Positions 15,622 to 23,478 of a stretch of 64,000 bases of DNA are shown here, in pieces. Both the position numbers and the translations under genes were made by a program. The notes under the pieces were generated by a model. The model searched no databases. It was not told the origin of the DNA and saw only the letters and a program-made list of their open reading frames with translations. Source of the stretch: Streptomyces sp. NBRC 110028 (GTDB taxonomy: Bacteria > Actinomycetota > Actinomycetes > Streptomycetales > Streptomycetaceae); the NCBI RefSeq assembly GCF_001417735.1, contig NZ_BBUZ01000027.1, positions 204,016-268,015 on the forward strand, written 5' to 3'. Position 1 is the stretch's first letter. The number at the start of each line of letters is the position of its first letter.

Positions 15622-17382
15622 TCAGACCGGCTGGATCGGGCGGTAGACCGGGCTCCACATGGTCTCGCGGACCGTGCGGTCGAGCTCATCGTCGGCGATG
15701 GGCGTACGGGCCACCCCGTCGTGCGCGGCGGCGCGGGCGACGGCCGCGGCGACCGCGGCGGAGGTCTCGCGCAGCTGGTCGACCAGCGGGAGGATCGGGG
15801 CGCCGGGGGTGCCGGAGTCGATCATCTCGGCGATCCGCTCGGCGGCGGCGAGCAGCATGCCGTCGGTGATCCGGGTGGCGCGGGCCACGATCGCGCCGAG
15901 GCCGAGACCCGGGAAGACCAGGGCGTTGTTGGCCTGCCCGATCACGTGGGTGACCCCCTCGTGGTCCACCGGTGGGAAGGGGCTCCCGGTGGCGATCAGG
16001 GCCCGCCCGCCGGTCCACCGGACCAGGTCCTCGGGCTTGGCCTCGGCCAGCGGGGTCGGGTTGGACATCGGGAGGATGACGGGCCGCTCGGTGTGGGCGG
16101 CCATCTCCCGCACGATCTCCTCGGTGAAGGCGCCACCCTGGCCCGAGGTGCCGATGAGGATGGTCGGCCGGGCGCGGCGGACCACCTCGGCGAGCGCGAT
16201 GCCGCCGATCTGCTCGTCCCGCTGCCAGTCGGCGACATCGGCCGCTCGCCGGGCGTACCGCTGCCGGTGGTGGTCGAGGCCCTCGGCGTCATCGGTGATC
16301 AGGCCGTAGCGGTCGACGCACCAGAAGCGGGCGGAGGCCTCCTGCGGGTCGAGCCCGTCGGCGATCAGGGCGTCGCGCAGCTGGTCGGCGATGCCGAGAC
16401 CGGCCGAGCCCGCGCCGAAGATGACGATGCGGTGGTCGCGCAGCGGCGCACCGGTCACCCGGGCGCCGGACAGCACGGCGGCCAGGTTGACTGCGCCGGT
16501 GCCCTGGATGTCGTCGTTGAAGGTGAGCGCCTTGTCGCCGTAGGCGTCGATGATGCGCCGGGCGTTGCCGGACCCGAAGTCCTCCCAGTGCAGCAGCGCG
16601 TCGGGGAAGACGCGGCCGACGGCGGCGATGTACTCGGCGATGAACGCGTCGTACTTCTCCCGGTCCACCCGTGGATGACGGTTGCCCAGGTACAGCGGGT
16701 CGTCCAGGAGTTCTTCGCGGTTGGTGCCCGCGTCGAGTACGACCGGGAGCGCGCGGGCGGGGTCGATGCCGGCGGCGGCGGTGTACACGGCGAGCTTGCC
16801 GATGCAGATGTCCATGCCGCCCACGCCCCAGTCGCCGATGCCGAGGATGGCCTCGCCGTCGGTGGCGACGAGCAGGTCCACGTCCTCGGGCCCGAGGCCG
16901 CTGGCGCGCAGCGAGCGTTCGATGTCCTGCGGGGCGTCCACCGAGAGGTAGACGCCGCGGGAGCGGCGGTACTCATGGCTGTAGCGCTGGATCGCGGTGC
17001 CGACGGTGGGGGTGTACACGATCGGCAGCATCTCGCTGAGATGCTCGCCGAGCAGGTGGTAGAACAGCACCTCGTTGCGGTCCTGGAGGGACCGCAGATA
17101 CACGTTCTTGTCCAGGTCGGTGGCCTTGGCCCGGTACTGCGCGTAGGCGCGGGTGGCCTGCTGCTCCAGGGTCATGACCTGGGCCGGGATCAGGCCGGTG
17201 AGTCCGAGGGCGTCGCGCTCGGACCCGGTGAACGCGGTGCCCCGGTTGAGCCGGGGGTCGCTGAGGATGGCACGTCCCCGCGAGGTGGTTTCCCAGGTCT
17301 GGCCGGTGGGGTTCCACCGGGTGGCCGCGCCTGTGGAAGAGGCAGGTTCGGATGCCTCCGCTTCGGTGAGATCGCTCTTCAT
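15622..17382 (-). CDS. NAD-dependent malic enzyme or malolactic enzyme
   Basis: 586 residues of the large-subunit malic enzyme family. Conserved blocks: LIPAQVMTLEQQATRAY, LPIVYTPTVGTA, ATDGEAILGIGDWGVGGM, metal site HWEDFGSGNARRI with FNDDIQGTGAV, dinucleotide loop IFGAGSAGLG, and MSNPTPLAEAKPEDL. Oxidative decarboxylation of L-malate to pyruvate (EC 1.1.1.38) is the default call. Malolactic enzymes share all these motifs and travel with AEC carriers (mleS-mleP), so conversion to lactate is a real alternative. First gene of a two-gene unit with the AEC transporter. Confidence 0.92.
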   Translation of the reverse strand: MKSDLTEAEASEPASSTGAATRWNPTGQTWETTSRGRAILSDPRLNRGTAFTGSERDALGLTGLIPAQVMTLEQQATRAYAQYRAKATDLDKNVYLRSLQDRNEVLFYHLLGEHLSEMLPIVYTPTVGTAIQRYSHEYRRSRGVYLSVDAPQDIERSLRASGLGPEDVDLLVATDGEAILGIGDWGVGGMDICIGKLAVYTAAAGIDPARALPVVLDAGTNREELLDDPLYLGNRHPRVDREKYDAFIAEYIAAVGRVFPDALLHWEDFGSGNARRIIDAYGDKALTFNDDIQGTGAVNLAAVLSGARVTGAPLRDHRIVIFGAGSAGLGIADQLRDALIADGLDPQEASARFWCVDRYGLITDDAEGLDHHRQRYARRAADVADWQRDEQIGGIALAEVVRRARPTILIGTSGQGGAFTEEIVREMAAHTERPVILPMSNPTPLAEAKPEDLVRWTGGRALIATGSPFPPVDHEGVTHVIGQANNALVFPGLGLGAIVARATRITDGMLLAAAERIAEMIDSGTPGAPILPLVDQLRETSAAVAAAVARAAAHDGVARTPIADDELDRTVRETMWSPVYRPIQPV

Positions 17383-17520
17383 GGGTACTGCTTCCTCACT
17401 GGTTGTGCTTCGCGGTGGGTGACACCGCTAAAAATCACGTTACCAAGAGGTTGAAAAGCGGACCTTTGTGGGGTCTGGGTCATGTGCGCTGGTCAGGGGC
17501 GTAGAATACGCCCTCAACGG

Positions 17521-17847
17521 CTACCGGCGAGCCTCGTCCGCCGGGGACAGCAGAGTGCCCAGCGGGCCGAGGTCGAGGTTGAGGTCCGCCATGCGCAGGC
17601 CGTGCCGGTCGCACATCTCCTCCATGCGTCGCTGGAGGATCATCAGCGTCATCCCGATCCGTTCCTCCTGCTCCTCCGTCAGGTCACCCTTGTCGACCCG
17701 GTGCAGCGCCTGACGCTCCATCAGCTGACGCAGCAGCTCGACCACGGTCAGCACGAGCTTGGCCAGATCGCGTTCGACCGAGTCCGGATCGGTGCGCAGA
17801 CGCCCGGCGGGGCGGTCGGGGGCGGAGCGGTCGGGAATGGCCGGCAT
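17521..17847 (-). CDS. gvpK: Gas vesicle protein GvpK
   Basis: 108 residues. The family core DSVERDLAKLVLTVVELLRQLMERQALHRVD, then LTEEQEERIGMTLMILQRRMEEMCDRHGL, is strongly conserved in GvpK. It is a small helical accessory protein of gas vesicle assembly. Last gene of the gvp operon, 22 bases after gvpS. Confidence 0.95.
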   Translation of the reverse strand: MPAIPDRSAPDRPAGRLRTDPDSVERDLAKLVLTVVELLRQLMERQALHRVDKGDLTEEQEERIGMTLMILQRRMEEMCDRHGLRMADLNLDLGPLGTLLSPADEARR

Positions 17848-17869
17848 ACGGCGGGGGAAACCTTTCCGG

Positions 17870-18079
17870 TCAGGGCAGCGGCGGAGCCGGATGCGCGGCG
17901 TCGACGGGGGCGATGACCGCGCGCAGGTCGATCCGTACGAGATCCACGTCCGCGATGGACAGCACGAGGTCCCCGGCCAGCACGACCCCGCCCTGGAGCA
18001 GCCGGTCGAGGATGTCGATCAGGGCGACCTCGCGGCCCGCGAGCGCCCGGGCGTCCTCCTCGTCCAGCGCGGTGCTCAC
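17870..18079 (-). CDS. gvpS: Gas vesicle protein GvpS (short GvpA/J-like)
   Basis: 69 residues from GTG 18079, which overlaps the gvpL stop as GTGA. It is a member of the GvpA superfamily: VALIDILDRLLQGGVVLAGDLVLSIADVDLVRIDLRAVIA matches the beta-hairpin core of GvpA/J. It lacks the GvpA C-terminal half, as expected for GvpS/GvpM minor components. Confidence 0.92.
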   Translation of the reverse strand: MSTALDEEDARALAGREVALIDILDRLLQGGVVLAGDLVLSIADVDLVRIDLRAVIAPVDAAHPAPPLP

Positions 18080-18933
18080 GCGGTCTCCCGCTGGGCGGCG
18101 GCCGGCGCGGGCGGGAGGGCGAAGGAGTACGGCGCCCACGGGCCGGTCACCTCGACCCGCACCCCCGGCCGGCCCTCGGCGGCGGCCAGGACGCGGGCCC
18201 GGAAGTCCTCGGCGCGGTCGACGGGCACCAGATACGCGTCGTTGGCGATGTTCTCCCCGTACTCCCCGTCGTTCCCGGTCTCCCCGCCGCCCGCCCCGGC
18301 CAGCTCGCCGCGCTGTGACCGGTGGGCGACCCGCTCCACGGCGATCTCCCCGGCCTCGTCGGCGATGCGCGAAGCCGTCCGCACCGCGGCCTGCCAGGCG
18401 TCCTCGGCGCCGCGCCGCCGTCTGCGACGGGCGGCGAGATAGGCCCGGCCCGGGCTGAGCCCGGCGTCCTCCGTGTCGCTCTCCGCACCGCCCTCCGGCG
18501 CGCCCGCCGTCTCCTCCCTCACGGTCGTGTAGACCTTGACGCCCCATTCGACGCGCCCGGTGAGCCGCTCCAGCAGCGGCAGGAACTCGTCCCGGCGCTC
18601 CTGGAGCGTCTGCCGCACCCGGTCCTCGTCCCGGTACACGGTGGCCAGCCGCAGCGGCAGTACGGCGCCCAGCGGGGTCAGCGCCGCCACCACCCCGTGG
18701 TGCCCCCGGGCCAGGGATTCGAGCCGGGGCAGCTCCTCCAGGCGCGCCGTGAGCGCCCCCTCCTCGAACTCCTCGGCCGGAACCGGGCCGACGGCCGCGG
18801 CCAGGTCCCCGGTCTCCACGAGCCCCACCTGCTCGTCGGCCACCCCGCGCAGCGCCGCGACCGCCCGCGCGGCCTCGGGGGTGGGGCGCAGCACCGCGTA
18901 GGCGTACACCATGTGCTGTGCGATGTCGGTCAC
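18076..18933 (-). CDS. gvpL: Gas vesicle protein GvpL (GvpL/F family)
   Basis: 285 residues from GTG 18933, overlapping the gvpJ stop as GTGA. GvpL/F family: VYAYAVLRP at the start, HHGVVAALTPLGAVLPLRLATVYRDEDRV in the middle and VTGPWAPYSFALPP at the end, the family's closing motif. An inserted charged segment (about 160-235) holds an Arg run and Gly/Asn-rich stretches not found in gvpF. Minor structural or nucleation protein of the vesicle. Confidence 0.93.
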   Translation of the reverse strand: MTDIAQHMVYAYAVLRPTPEAARAVAALRGVADEQVGLVETGDLAAAVGPVPAEEFEEGALTARLEELPRLESLARGHHGVVAALTPLGAVLPLRLATVYRDEDRVRQTLQERRDEFLPLLERLTGRVEWGVKVYTTVREETAGAPEGGAESDTEDAGLSPGRAYLAARRRRRRGAEDAWQAAVRTASRIADEAGEIAVERVAHRSQRGELAGAGGGETGNDGEYGENIANDAYLVPVDRAEDFRARVLAAAEGRPGVRVEVTGPWAPYSFALPPAPAAAQRETA

Positions 18934-19331
18934 CCGTTCACGCTCCTGTCACTCCTGTCACTCAGGTCATGGGGTTGTGCCCGCAGCGCCGCGATCTCGG
19001 CGCGCAGCCGTGCGTTCTCCTCGCTGAGGGACCGTTCCGCGCCCTGGTCGTCCACGCCCCGGGGGCGGGCGCGCGAGGACAGCGACGGATCGTGCTCCCA
19101 CCAGTCGATGCCCATCTCCTTCGCCTTGTCGACGGAGGCGACGAGCAGCCGGAGTTTGATGGTGAGCAGTTCGATGTCGAGCAGGTTGATCCGGATGTCG
19201 CCCGCGATCACCACGCCCTTGTCCAGCACCCGTTCCAGGATGTCGGCGAGGGACGGGGCGCCCTGCTGGTCATGCGAGGCGGGCAGGCGCGGCGGGCCCA
19301 GCCTGCCCGCAACCGGTTCTGTCATCGTCAC
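18930..19331 (-). CDS. gvpJ: Gas vesicle protein GvpJ (GvpA-like)
   Basis: 133 residues from GTG 19331 (ATG 19325 is an alternative); the GTGA overlap with gvpG favours the GTG. GvpA-like core SLADILERVLDKGVVIAGDIRINLLDIELLTIKLRLLVASVDKAKEMGIDWW, then a coiled-coil-like tail (SLSEENARLRAEIAALRAQ). This fits GvpJ, a cap or tip component. Confidence 0.93.
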   Translation of the reverse strand: MTMTEPVAGRLGPPRLPASHDQQGAPSLADILERVLDKGVVIAGDIRINLLDIELLTIKLRLLVASVDKAKEMGIDWWEHDPSLSSRARPRGVDDQGAERSLSEENARLRAEIAALRAQPHDLSDRSDRSVNG

Positions 19332-19582
19332 GGGGCTCGTCTCTGCGTATCGCGCCGTTCCAGCTCTTCCAGCCGGTCCAGCAACTCGTTCTCGCGGCGG
19401 TCGTACGCGTCCTCGTCGATCCGCCCGGCCAGCAGCTCCTGTTCCAGTTCGGCGAGGGCGCGCCGGACCGGCGCCGGGTCGTAGTACTCGCGCTCGGCGG
19501 CCTCCAGCACCTGCCCGGCGACCCAGGCGGTCGCGCGCACCGGCGCGAGCGGAAAGGTGAGCAGCCCGGTCAGCAGTCCCAC
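19328..19582 (-). CDS. gvpG: Gas vesicle protein GvpG
   Basis: 84 residues from GTG 19582, 14 bases after the gvpF stop and preceded by a G-rich GGGGCGGGGG site. Family opening GLLTGLLTFPLAPVRATAWVAGQVLEAAE, then a charged helical hairpin (ALAELEQELLAGRIDEDAYDRRENELLDRLEELE). Assembly factor whose role is not well defined. The end overlaps gvpJ by four bases. Confidence 0.93.
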   Translation of the reverse strand: MGLLTGLLTFPLAPVRATAWVAGQVLEAAEREYYDPAPVRRALAELEQELLAGRIDEDAYDRRENELLDRLEELERRDTQRRAP

Positions 19583-19596
19583 GGCGCCCCCGCCCC

Positions 19597-20319
19597 TCAG
19601 GCCACGAAGCTGTACGGGGGCAGCGGGCCGCGCAGCCGGAAGTCGTAGCCGTCCCCGTAGCCCTGCGCCACCTGCCGCGCGGCCAGGGAGAACTCCTCGG
19701 CGCGGCCCCGCTCCACCAGGAACGAGACGTTGAGGAAGTCGTCCCCGGCGGGGGACGACACCACCTTGCCGCGGGCCATCCCCGCCAGCCGGCCGACGAC
19801 CTGCTCGGCCAGTCTTTGCTGCCGTACCCCCAGCTGCCGGGCGACCAGTTCCCCGAGGGCCACCCGGTCCTCGTACGAGCCCCGGCCGTCGCGGGTGCGC
19901 TCGTTCAGCCGCCGCGCGTCGTCGGACTCGGTCAGCACCTCCCGCAGCAGGTCGTCCTGGGAGCACGCGGCCTTCAGGTTGAACTCCGCGGTGGCGTCCA
20001 GCTCGTCGAGGCCGCGGACGTACTCGGTGCGCTTGGCGTCCAGCGCCGACCTGACCGCGGTCTCGTCGGGGGCGAGCAGCCCGAACCGCATCGGCAGCAC
20101 CGCCCCGTCCGCCATCAGCCGCTCCTGGACCGCCTGATGGGCGGCGAGGTCGCGGCGCTTGGGGCGCAGCGTCTCCGGCGCCGGGCTCACCACGCCCGCC
20201 AGCGGACCACTGGTCACCGCGCGCGGCTCGCCGGACACGCCGCCCACCGCGCGCAGCTCCTCCAGCCGCAGCGGATGGTCGGAGCGGGTGATCGCGTAGA
20301 GATAGAGATGCACGGTCAC
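19597..20319 (-). CDS. gvpF: Gas vesicle protein GvpF (GvpL/F family)
   Basis: 240 residues from GTG 20319, overlapping the gvpA stop as GTGA. Family features: LYLYAITRSDHPL, ERLMADGAVLPMRFGLLAPDE, DDFLNVSFLVERGRAEEF and the C-terminal RLRGPLPPYSFVA. GvpF is thought to help incorporate GvpA into the growing shell. More compact than gvpL in this operon. Confidence 0.94.
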   Translation of the reverse strand: MTVHLYLYAITRSDHPLRLEELRAVGGVSGEPRAVTSGPLAGVVSPAPETLRPKRRDLAAHQAVQERLMADGAVLPMRFGLLAPDETAVRSALDAKRTEYVRGLDELDATAEFNLKAACSQDDLLREVLTESDDARRLNERTRDGRGSYEDRVALGELVARQLGVRQQRLAEQVVGRLAGMARGKVVSSPAGDDFLNVSFLVERGRAEEFSLAARQVAQGYGDGYDFRLRGPLPPYSFVA

Positions 20320-20696
20320 TTGTCCTTGTCGTCGTCGCCGCCGAACACATTGCCGATGGCATCGAGGGCGCCGCTCAGCGCGCCCTCGGTCTTGCCCCGG
20401 GCGCCGCCCTCGACGATGGTGCCGACGATGTCGCTGAGCTTGTCCGGGGCCTTGCGGCCGGATTCCAGGTCGAGGCGGTTGCACGCCTCGGCGAACCGCA
20501 GATACGTGTCCACGCTGGCGATCACGATCCGAATGTCGATCTTCAGGATCTCGATGCCCACGAGGGAGACCCGGATGAAGACATCGATGACGAGGCCGCG
20601 GTCCAGAATGAGTTCGAGAATGTCGAAGAGGCTTCCGGTCCCTGAACCGGTCGAAGGTGTGGCTGGTGGTCCGCCGGTCTGCGTCATGACGGTCAC
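20316..20696 (-). CDS. gvpA: Major gas vesicle shell protein GvpA
   Basis: 126 residues from GTG 20696 (AGGA nine bases upstream; ATG 20687 also possible). The shell core LFDILELILDRGLVIDVFIRVSLVGIEILKIDIRIVIASVDTYLRFAEACNRL is intact. A short Pro/Thr/Gly-rich N-terminus and an Asp/Lys-rich tail frame it, as in Streptomyces GvpA. Translation is coupled to gvpF by GTGA. Confidence 0.96.
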   Translation of the reverse strand: MTVMTQTGGPPATPSTGSGTGSLFDILELILDRGLVIDVFIRVSLVGIEILKIDIRIVIASVDTYLRFAEACNRLDLESGRKAPDKLSDIVGTIVEGGARGKTEGALSGALDAIGNVFGGDDDKDK

Positions 20697-20834
20697 GTGT
20701 GGTCGTCCTCTCGCTCGCTCGGTCTGCCCGTCGGTTTGTACGGGCGGGACGACACCTGTGTTCACTCTTGATGCGGGTGAGACATGTGTGACGTACACCG
20801 ACGCGACGTACGGCGACCCGACGGACGACGACGA

Positions 20835-20871
20835 GCGCCCCGCGCCACCGGGACCCGGCGGCGCGGGGCGC
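20835..20871 (-). terminator. Hairpin between gvpO and gvpA
   Basis: Perfect 12-base stem GCGCCCCGCGCC / GGCGCGGGGCGC with a 13-base loop, 36 bases beyond the gvpO stop. It probably ends or attenuates the TetR-gvpO transcript, and gvpA would then start from its own promoter in 20697-20834. Partial read-through is equally possible. Confidence 0.7.
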
Positions 20872-20906
20872 GAGGGGAAGGGATCAGGACAAGGAAGGGC
20901 CGGGGG

Positions 20907-21215
20907 CTAGCGGCCGCGGTCGAGCTGTCCGCGTGCGTAACGGCGCAGCCGTTCATAGCCCAGGAGCATGCCCTGGATATCGAGGGTCACCCGGTAAGAG
21001 GCCATGATGGTCATGGTGTCCGGCACCCGCTCCAGCTCCACCACTTCCACATCGGCCAGCCATCCGTCCTCCGTCGGCTGCAGCGCGGAGACGGACTCCG
21101 GCGCGGTGCCCAGCAACTCGCCGAGCTGCTGGGCCGCGCCACGCATGGCCTGGGCCGCGGGTACCCGGCGCGGCCGGTCGTTCGTCTCCGGGGTGTCCGG
21201 ATCATTGCTCGTCAT
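20907..21215 (-). CDS. gvpO: Gas vesicle protein GvpO
   Basis: 102 residues from ATG 21215, with AGGACC as ribosome site overlapping the end of the TetR gene (stop at 21220-21222). GvpO family pattern: AMRGAAQQLGELLGTAPESVSALQPTEDGWLADVEVVELERVPDTMTIMASYRV, then YERLRRYARGQ. In Streptomyces gvpO opens the gvp cluster. Here it directly follows a TetR gene with a four-base gap, so both are probably on one mRNA. Confidence 0.93.
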   Translation of the reverse strand: MTSNDPDTPETNDRPRRVPAAQAMRGAAQQLGELLGTAPESVSALQPTEDGWLADVEVVELERVPDTMTIMASYRVTLDIQGMLLGYERLRRYARGQLDRGR

Positions 21216-21219
21216 GGTC

Positions 21220-21846
21220 CTACCGTGCCAAGTCGGCGGCGTGTGTGGTGTGCGGATCGCCAAAGCATGTGACCGGCAGATCCTCCAGCAAGGTGGCGAG
21301 CGCGCCGGTGACGAGCGCGCACACCTCGTCCGGATCGGCCTCGGCGAGCGATTCCTTGCCCACCACCACCCGCATCAGACCGATGCCCAGCAGCCAGGAA
21401 AGCGCCAGATCCGCGCGCAGCCCGCGGTCCTCGGCGCCGCTCAGGGAAGCCAGCACCCGGGCGTAGTCGTCCCCTATCTCGCGCGCCGCGGTGCCGATCT
21501 CGTCGCCGCTGCCGACGGAACGCAGCAAGGTGGCCAGCGCCCGGTCCTCCCGGGCCCGGTCACCGTGCCCGAGCATCCCGCGCAGCGCGGTCTCGAACAG
21601 CTCTCCCGGCGGGGTGGTGTGCAGCTGTTCCTGGCCATCGTGCGCCACCACCTCCCCGAACAGGGCCTTCTTCGAACCGAAGTAGCGGAACAGCAGCGCC
21701 TGGTTCACCCCGGCGCGCTCCGCGATGTCGCGTACGGTGGCCCGTTCGTACCCCCGCTCGGCGAACAGCGCCGACGCCGCCTCCAGCAGTATCCGGCGTG
21801 TGCCCTGCGCGTCCCGCCGAGGTGCTTCCGGTGTGGTTCCACCCAT
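21220..21846 (-). CDS. TetR-family transcriptional regulator
   Basis: 208 residues from the second of two tandem ATGs (AGGAG six bases upstream). N-terminal HTH: RILLEAASALFAERGYERATVRDIAERAGVNQALLFRYFGSKKALFGEVV (about residues 15-64). The C-terminal ligand domain ends in a TetR_C-like LLGIGLMRVVVGKESLAEADPDEV. Divergent from a P450-ferredoxin pair, with a 16-base perfect palindrome between them, and four bases upstream of gvpO. It probably represses its own gene and the P450, and by read-through may affect gvpO. Confidence 0.9.
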   Translation of the reverse strand: MGGTTPEAPRRDAQGTRRILLEAASALFAERGYERATVRDIAERAGVNQALLFRYFGSKKALFGEVVAHDGQEQLHTTPPGELFETALRGMLGHGDRAREDRALATLLRSVGSGDEIGTAAREIGDDYARVLASLSGAEDRGLRADLALSWLLGIGLMRVVVGKESLAEADPDEVCALVTGALATLLEDLPVTCFGDPHTTHAADLAR

Positions 21847-21935
21847 CATCCACTCCTGTCGTCGGCTGTCCGCCCCACCGCTCCCCGCCGCAAACCCACC
21901 TGCTGAGCAGTCAGAATGGCGGCCAATAGGCGCCG

Positions 21936-21965
21936 TTGACCGTATCAAGGGGACCGGCCTAGCTT
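21936..21965 (+). promoter_or_regulatory. Promoter of the second P450 gene
   Basis: A -35 TTGACC (21936-21941) and -10 TAGCTT (21960-21965) separated by 18 bases, directly followed by the TetR palindrome. The transcript would start inside the operator. Confidence 0.6.
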
Positions 21966-21966
21966 T

Positions 21967-21982
21967 GTAAGCACGTGCTTAC
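21967..21982. promoter_or_regulatory. TetR-type palindromic operator
   Basis: GTAAGCACGTGCTTAC, a perfect 16-base palindrome one base after the -10 box of the P450 promoter and in the gap shared with the divergent TetR gene. Position and form fit classical TetR autoregulation and repression of the P450. Confidence 0.75.
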
Positions 21983-21997
21983 GTCAGGGAGGTCACG

Positions 21998-23188
21998 TTG
22001 ACCACAGCGGAGACGACACCCGTCGCCTATCCCTTCAACCACCACGAGGGTCTGGAGCTGTCCGAGGCCTACGAAGAAGCGCGCGAGCGCCCCGGACTGA
22101 TCCAGGTGCGCCTGCCCTTCGGCGAACCCGCCTGGCTGGTCACGCGGTACGCCGACGCCCGGCTGGTCCTCGGCGACCGGCGGTTCAGCCGCGCGGAGGC
22201 CCTGAACCGGGACGTGCCACGACAGGGCGAGGGACGCATGGACGGCGGCATCCTGAGCATGGACCCGCCCGACCACACCCGGCTGCGCACCCTGGTGGCC
22301 AAGGCGTTCACCGTCCACCAGGTGGAAAAACTCCGGCCGTACGTACGGGAGTTGACGCACCAGTTACTGGACGAGCTGGAGGCCGCTGGGCCACCCGCCG
22401 ACCTCGTGGACCGCTACGCCCTGCCCATCCCGGTGGCCGTCATCTGCCGGCTGCTGGGGGTGCCGGAGGAGGACCGGCCGAAGTTCCGGGTGTGGAGCGA
22501 CGCCGCGCTGTCCACCAGCTCCCTGACGGCGGAGGAATGGGAGCGCAACCGCGAGGAACTGCGCGCGTACATGCGCCAGTTGGTGCGAGAACACCGGGAA
22601 GCGCCGCGCGACGACATCATGACCTCGCTGATCGAGGCGCGGGACCAGGGCGACCGGCTCTCCGAGCTGGAACTCGTCGACCTGTGCGTCGGCATTCTGG
22701 TCGCCGGACACGAGACCACGGCCACCCAGATCCCCAACTTCGTGATGGCGCTGCTCGACCACCCCGGTGAGCTGCGGCGGCTGCGCGAGGACCCCGACCT
22801 CATCAAGGGCGCCGTCGAGGAGCTGATGCGGTTCGTCCCGCTCGGCATGGGCGCCTCCCAGGCCCGCTACGCCACCGAGGACATCGAGGTGGGCGGCACC
22901 CTGGTGCGGGCCGGGGAACCCGTCCTGGTGGCCGTCGGCTCGGCCAATCGCGACGCGCTGCGCTTCGACGAACCGGGCAGGCTGAACGTCGCCCGCCCCG
23001 CCACCCAGCACCTGGGTTTCGGCCACGGGGTGCACCACTGCCTGGGCGCGCCACTGGCCCGCCTGGAGCTGCAGGAGGCCCTCGGCGCCCTCGTCGGCCG
23101 CTTCCCGAACCTGCGCCTGGCCGGGGACGTGGTGTGGAAGGACCAGATGCTGGTTCGGGGGCCGCGTGTCATGCCGGTGGGGTGGTGA
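21998..23188 (+). CDS. Cytochrome P450 (CYP107-like)
   Basis: 396 residues from TTG 21998 with GGGAGGT five bases upstream. I-helix AGHETTATQIPNF, ExxR motif EELMRF, heme loop FGHGVHHCLGA with Cys348. One TTA leucine codon at 22364-22366 makes expression potentially bldA-dependent. Coupled to a ferredoxin by a GTGA overlap. Under a TetR-type operator. Substrate unknown; no biosynthetic genes adjoin. Confidence 0.94.
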   Translation: MTTAETTPVAYPFNHHEGLELSEAYEEARERPGLIQVRLPFGEPAWLVTRYADARLVLGDRRFSRAEALNRDVPRQGEGRMDGGILSMDPPDHTRLRTLVAKAFTVHQVEKLRPYVRELTHQLLDELEAAGPPADLVDRYALPIPVAVICRLLGVPEEDRPKFRVWSDAALSTSSLTAEEWERNREELRAYMRQLVREHREAPRDDIMTSLIEARDQGDRLSELELVDLCVGILVAGHETTATQIPNFVMALLDHPGELRRLREDPDLIKGAVEELMRFVPLGMGASQARYATEDIEVGGTLVRAGEPVLVAVGSANRDALRFDEPGRLNVARPATQHLGFGHGVHHCLGAPLARLELQEALGALVGRFPNLRLAGDVVWKDQMLVRGPRVMPVGW

Positions 23189-23412
23189 GCCACATGACCT
23201 GGAAGGCCGAGATCGACGGTGGCCGGTGCATGGCGTCCGGCATGTGCGCCGGGATCGCGCCCGATCTGTTCGTCCTTGACGACGAGCGGGCGCGTCCGCT
23301 GAGCGAGGAGGTGCCGGAGGAGGAGCGGGTGCTGGACGTGGCGGACTCCTGTCCGGCCATGGCCATCACCATCGTCGACGGGGATGCGACGGTGGTCGGG
23401 CCGCGTCCCTGA
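23185..23412 (+). CDS. 3Fe-4S ferredoxin
   Basis: 75 residues from GTG 23185, which overlaps the P450 TGA as GTGA; an ATG at 23194 is the alternative start and lacks a good ribosome site. C15, C21 (CMASGMC) and C56 (SCP) are the cluster ligands. Redox partner of the upstream P450. Confidence 0.92.
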   Translation: MSHMTWKAEIDGGRCMASGMCAGIAPDLFVLDDERARPLSEEVPEEERVLDVADSCPAMAITIVDGDATVVGPRP

Positions 23413-23478
23413 CCGGTGTCCGCGACCGGCGTCCGCGTCGGCGCGCCTGACCGGCGGCCCTGACCGGCCGGAGCCGGA

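Noticed and set aside
15535..17454. A 639-codon open frame on the plus strand
   Set aside because: It is antisense to the malic enzyme gene, which has intact catalytic motifs. No ribosome site and no family features.
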